Shown one piece after another: positions 7,432 to 9,831 of a DNA stretch of 9,831 nucleotides. Each line of letters opens with the position of its first letter. Position 1 is the stretch's first letter. The DNA is taken from positions 1 to 9,831 of the forward strand of contig JAHRWO010000076.1 of assembly GCA_019105125.1 (NCBI GenBank), given 5' to 3'. Both the position numbers and the translations under genes were made by a program. The notes under the pieces are model-generated. The model was given only the letters and a program-made list of their open reading frames with translations, made no database searches and was not told where the DNA came from. The DNA comes from Flavobacterium sp. (GTDB lineage: Bacteria; Bacteroidota; Bacteroidia; Flavobacteriales; Flavobacteriaceae).

Positions 7432-7774
7432 TCCGCCCGCAAATATTGAGGCGTTAATCTCACAAGCTGAAGAAGAACATTTATACTTCAAACTTATTGA
7501 GCAAGTGAATAAGGATTTTGCTTTGGCGAATGAGCCTTTAGATGTACCGGCAAGTATTTTTCCATTCGAATTTAAGAATTTAGTCCAAGAGAAAATCTAC
7601 AAACTCATTCAACACAAATTTGCTGAATATTTGAATTTACTCTACATCATAGATGTTCCAGAAGAGCAAATCAAAAAATTAGATGGTTCCGACTTAGTCG
7701 AATTATCGGAACAAGTTGCTTTTTTGGTCTTAAAACGCGAATGGCAAAAGGTTTGGTTTCGTAATAAGTATTAA
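7424..7774 (+). CDS. Conserved-looking hypothetical protein, 116 residues
   Basis: I do not recognise this family. The protein is small, acidic in the first part and basic at the end, with no signal peptide, membrane segment or cysteine, so it is probably cytosolic. It looks largely helical: a first helix about residues 7-30, a Pro-containing turn (LDVPASIFPFEF, 39-50), a helix about 51-75 (LVQEKIYKLIQHKFAEYLNL), then DVPEEQIKKLDGSDLVELSEQVAFLVLKR, ending in the aromatic/basic tail WQKVWFRNKY. It is probably real because its ATG lies inside the last codons of the prenyl synthase gene (8-base overlap, different frame), a sign of translational coupling, and its codon use matches its neighbours. 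A role linked to the synthase is possible but rests only on position. Its stop overlaps the end of the convergent beta-barrel gene by 4 bases. Confidence 0.8.
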   Translation: MYNPPANIEALISQAEEEHLYFKLIEQVNKDFALANEPLDVPASIFPFEFKNLVQEKIYKLIQHKFAEYLNLLYIIDVPEEQIKKLDGSDLVELSEQVAFLVLKREWQKVWFRNKY

Positions 7775-7792
7775 AAAAAGATCCTTACGAAA
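7757..7792. repeat. Inverted repeat spanning both convergent stop codons
   Basis: TTTCGTAA (7757-7764) and TTACGAAA (7785-7792) are exact inverted arms separated by 20 bases. The loop contains both stop codons of the converging genes and an A7 run. No U-tract follows the stem on either strand, so it is not a standard intrinsic terminator. It could still be a weak bidirectional stop or RNA-end structure for two genes that leave no spacer between them, or simply a coincidence of coding sequence. Confidence 0.4.
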
Positions 7793-8316
7793 GGCATAAA
7801 TGGCTCCGCGTAAATATTATCTCTATCACGATGAAGAATGTTATAACGAATTCCTAAAGTTATGTTTTCATTACGATATCCAGCGCCAAAGAATAATGCA
7901 GTGTTCCAAAAGTCTTGAGAGGCACTTCCAAAAGTTCCTTCATAAGTTCTGTTAATTCTCAATTGCTCTAATTCTGCAGAAATTTGAACTACTTCTATCG
8001 GATTAATTAAGGTAATTAGACTGCCTCCATACATGTTGGCGCTATAAAAATCGCGTTGTTTTACATAATTATATTGTGCTCCTAATCCTAAAGCTACATA
8101 TTCATTAAAATTGTAAATAGCACTTGGAGCAATCATGATATCGGCATAGCCATTTCCAAAACCTAAACCTAGTCCGCCACCAAATTGAACATGATTCCAA
8201 AAATCACTTTTTGTTTTATTTTCTGGTATTTGTTGTGCAAAAATTTCAGATTTAAAACTAAATAAAACCACAATAGTTAACAAAAATGTTAAATTCATTA
8301 CGAAATTCTTTTTCAT
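7771..8316 (-). CDS. Secreted beta-barrel protein, probable outer-membrane protein of unknown function
   Basis: This 181-residue protein has a classic signal peptide: MKKN, a hydrophobic stretch (about 8-21), and cleavage predicted after Ala27 in EIFAQQ. The mature part is rich in glycine, asparagine and aromatic residues with alternating patterns typical of outer-membrane beta-strands, for example FGGGLGLGFGNGYADIMIAP, YVALGLGAQYNYV, TALFFGAGYRNENITLGIRY. It ends in FVRIFF; a C-terminal phenylalanine is the usual insertion signal of outer-membrane barrels. About eight strands would fit its length. No enzymatic or transport motif is visible. It is divergent from sucA, and a name borrowed from that neighbour (such as a 2-oxoglutarate-related enzyme) would not be supported by this sequence. 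Its 3' end overlaps the convergent hypothetical gene by 4 bases. A weak -7-like box lies 27 bases upstream of the start. Confidence 0.82.
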   Translation of the reverse strand: MKKNFVMNLTFLLTIVVLFSFKSEIFAQQIPENKTKSDFWNHVQFGGGLGLGFGNGYADIMIAPSAIYNFNEYVALGLGAQYNYVKQRDFYSANMYGGSLITLINPIEVVQISAELEQLRINRTYEGTFGSASQDFWNTALFFGAGYRNENITLGIRYNILHRDRDNIYAEPFMPFVRIFF

Positions 8317-8343
8317 AAAACCATTTTAAAAAAATTAATGTTA

Positions 8344-8351
8344 TAAAAGTA
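8344..8351 (-). promoter_or_regulatory. Candidate -7 box for the beta-barrel protein gene
   Basis: On the minus strand this reads TACTTTTA, one mismatch from the Bacteroidota -7 consensus TAnnTTTG. It ends 27 bases before the ATG. No good TTTG is found upstream; the closest is TATG at 8376-8373, 21 bases away. It is plausible by position but weak by sequence. Confidence 0.35.
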
Positions 8352-8352
8352 T

Positions 8353-8371
8353 TAATTTCCATGAGAAATTA
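8353..8371. promoter_or_regulatory. Dyad between divergent promoters, possible operator
   Basis: TAATTTC (8353-8359) and GAAATTA (8365-8371) are exact inverted arms around a 5-base centre, a 19-base symmetric site of a size common for dimeric regulators. It lies between the candidate -7 boxes of the beta-barrel gene (8344-8351) and sucA (8385-8392), so one bound protein could affect both genes. No matching regulator is known to me, and a dyad of this AT-rich composition can occur by chance. Confidence 0.3.
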
Positions 8372-8384
8372 TCATAAAATGTTT

Positions 8385-8392
8385 TACTTTTG
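8385..8392 (+). promoter_or_regulatory. Candidate -7 box of the sucA promoter
   Basis: TACTTTTG is a full match to the Bacteroidota -7 consensus TAnnTTTG. It lies 39 bases before the sucA ATG, implying a leader of roughly 30 bases. The -33 region is poor: ATG at 8361-8363, 21 bases upstream, is the nearest to TTG. The leader holds no Shine-Dalgarno motif, only a small GTCT-TTT-AGAC hairpin (8413-8423) of doubtful meaning. Confidence 0.6.
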
Positions 8393-8431
8393 CGTAAATT
8401 TTTAATTTAAACGTCTTTTAGACAACACACT

Positions 8432-9831
8432 ATGGATAGGTTTTCCTTTTTAAACGCTGCACATACGGCTTTTTTTGCCGATTTATACGAACAATATTTA
8501 CAAAATCCAGATAGCGTAGAGCCAAGCTGGAGAAGTTTTTTTCAAGGATTTGATTTTGCACAAGCCAATTATGGTTCAGAAGAAGTTGCTCAGCAAATTG
8601 CGTATGTAGCTTCGGGTGATTCAAGTGAAATTTCTGAAAAAATGCAAAAAGAGTTCAATGTTCTGAAATTAATTGAAGGATATAGAACGCGTGGTCATTT
8701 ATTCACTAAAACAAATCCAGTTAGAGATAGAAGAGTTCACGGACCTTCTTTAGCTTTGGAAAATTTTGGTTTATCTCAAGCGGATTTAAACACCGTTTTT
8801 GATGCTGCTAAAATGGTAAACATGAAGCCAAGTTCGTTAGCTGATATTATCAAACATTTAGAAAATGTATACTGTCAGTCAATCGGAGTGGAATTTATGT
8901 ACATTCGTGATCCTAAAGTTCAAGATTGGATTAAAAATCGCTTAGACATCAACGATAACCAACCTAATTTTTCAGCTGACCAAAAGAAACACATTCTTAA
9001 GAAATTAAACGAAGCGGTTTCTTTCGAGAACTTCTTACATACCAAATATGTTGGTCAAAAACGTTTCTCATTAGAAGGTTGTGAGGCGGTAATTCCCGCT
9101 TTAGATGCTTTAATTGAAGGGGCTGCTGATAGAGGTGTAGAGCAATTCGTAATGGGAATGGCACACAGAGGTCGTTTGAATGTTTTGGCTAACATCTTTG
9201 GAAAAAACACTCAAAATATCTTCTCTGAATTTGACGGAAAAGACTATGACGAAGATGCAAACTTTGATGGTGACGTAAAATATCACTTAGGGTTAACCTC
9301 GGATAGAGTTACTAATTCAGGAAAAAAAATCAATTTAAATTTAGCTCCAAATCCTTCGCACTTAGAAACAGTAGGTGCTGTTATCGAAGGTATCACAAGA
9401 GCAAAACAAGATAGAAATTATCCAAATGATTTTTCAAAAGTATTACCAATTGCTGTTCACGGTGATGCCGCTGTAGCAGGTCAAGGTATTGTGTATGAAA
9501 TTATCCAAATGGCGAAATTAGATGGTTATAAAACAGGTGGAACAATCCATTTAGTAATCAATAACCAAGTTGGGTTTACAACAAATTATTTAGATGCACG
9601 TTCGTCAACCTATTGTACGGATATCGCTAAAGTAACTTTGTCGCCAGTTTTACACGTAAATGCAGATGATGCAGAAGCGGTGGTTCATGCAATGTTATTT
9701 GCGTTAGATTACCGTATGGAATTTGGTGGAGACGTTTTCATCGATTTATTAGGATACAGAAAATACGGTCACAACGAAGGTGATGAGCCTCGTTTTACAC
9801 AACCAATTTTATACAAAGCGATTTCAAAACA
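8432..9831 (+). CDS. sucA: 2-oxoglutarate dehydrogenase E1 component, 5' part (cut by window end)
   Basis: This is the thiamine-diphosphate-dependent decarboxylase of the 2-oxoglutarate dehydrogenase complex, which together with the E2 and E3 subunits makes succinyl-CoA in the TCA cycle. The frame stays open from the ATG to the window end, giving 466 full codons of an expected 900-940. The N-terminus has the E1o-specific segment (FFADLYEQYL, 14-23; PSWRSFF, 31-37), thought to hold E2 in this enzyme family. Further landmarks are GYRTRGHLF (83-91), FSLEGCEA, GMAHRGRLNVL (242-252, with His245 matching the active-site histidine of E. coli SucA), the thiamine-diphosphate motif from GDAA (344-347) to INNQVGF (376-382), and YGHNEGDEPR (445-454). 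The start is chosen because the conserved N-terminal segment begins there and a promoter box lies just upstream. No frameshift is seen. The E2 gene (sucB) would be expected next, outside the window. Confidence 0.96.
   Translation, partial: MDRFSFLNAAHTAFFADLYEQYLQNPDSVEPSWRSFFQGFDFAQANYGSEEVAQQIAYVASGDSSEISEKMQKEFNVLKLIEGYRTRGHLFTKTNPVRDRRVHGPSLALENFGLSQADLNTVFDAAKMVNMKPSSLADIIKHLENVYCQSIGVEFMYIRDPKVQDWIKNRLDINDNQPNFSADQKKHILKKLNEAVSFENFLHTKYVGQKRFSLEGCEAVIPALDALIEGAADRGVEQFVMGMAHRGRLNVLANIFGKNTQNIFSEFDGKDYDEDANFDGDVKYHLGLTSDRVTNSGKKINLNLAPNPSHLETVGAVIEGITRAKQDRNYPNDFSKVLPIAVHGDAAVAGQGIVYEIIQMAKLDGYKTGGTIHLVINNQVGFTTNYLDARSSTYCTDIAKVTLSPVLHVNADDAEAVVHAMLFALDYRMEFGGDVFIDLLGYRKYGHNEGDEPRFTQPILYKAISK

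Noticed and set aside
7233..7463. Minus-strand open frame of 76 codons
   Set aside because: It is antisense to the 3' end of the prenyl synthase gene, with no independent support.
8413..8423. Small hairpin GTCT-TTT-AGAC in the sucA leader, considered as an attenuator or riboswitch part
   Set aside because: The stem is only four base pairs and the leader is too short for a riboswitch; chance is the simpler explanation.
8430..8624. Minus-strand open frame of 64 codons
   Set aside because: It is antisense to the conserved E1-specific N-terminal segment of sucA, which fully explains this stretch.

Overview
The window looks like ordinary chromosomal DNA from a member of the Bacteroidota, most likely Flavobacteriaceae and close to Flavobacterium. 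The evidence is the AT-rich composition with A/T-ending codons, the absence of Shine-Dalgarno motifs before the genes, Bacteroidota-type promoter boxes (TTTG / TAnnTTTG) upstream of the tetR-led operon and sucA, and the character of the proteins. I see no tRNA or rRNA gene, CRISPR array, insertion sequence or phage gene.

Left part (about 51-6376, minus strand): a compact four-gene efflux operon, transcribed right to left in the order TetR-family regulator, TolC-like outer-membrane channel, HlyD/AcrA-like periplasmic adaptor, AcrB-like RND pump. The gaps between genes are 2, 7 and 28 bases. The operon starts at a clear Flavobacterium-type promoter (-33 TTTG, 18-base spacer, -7 TACATTTG). An imperfect 28-base dyad (GGAAACT...AGTTTCC) overlaps that promoter and is the best candidate operator for the regulator. 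The operon ends at a perfect 28-base palindromic terminator. Together the genes would form a complete tripartite, proton-driven drug/toxicant exporter whose repressor is made from its own transcript.

Middle part (6457-7774, plus strand): a short-chain trans-polyprenyl diphosphate synthase, probably making geranylgeranyl diphosphate, followed with an 8-base overlap by a 116-residue protein of unknown function. This pair converges on, and overlaps by 4 bases, a minus-strand gene (7771-8316) for a secreted, probably outer-membrane beta-barrel protein.

Right part (8432-9831, plus strand): the first half of sucA, the E1 subunit of 2-oxoglutarate dehydrogenase, cut by the window end. It is divergent from the beta-barrel gene across a 115-base region holding candidate promoters in both directions and a small dyad between them.

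I did not find an undescribed system. The leads most worth checking are regulatory: the self-regulated tetR-led operon with its promoter-embedded dyad, the two CxxC motifs in that regulator, and the unknown 116-residue protein coupled to the prenyl synthase.
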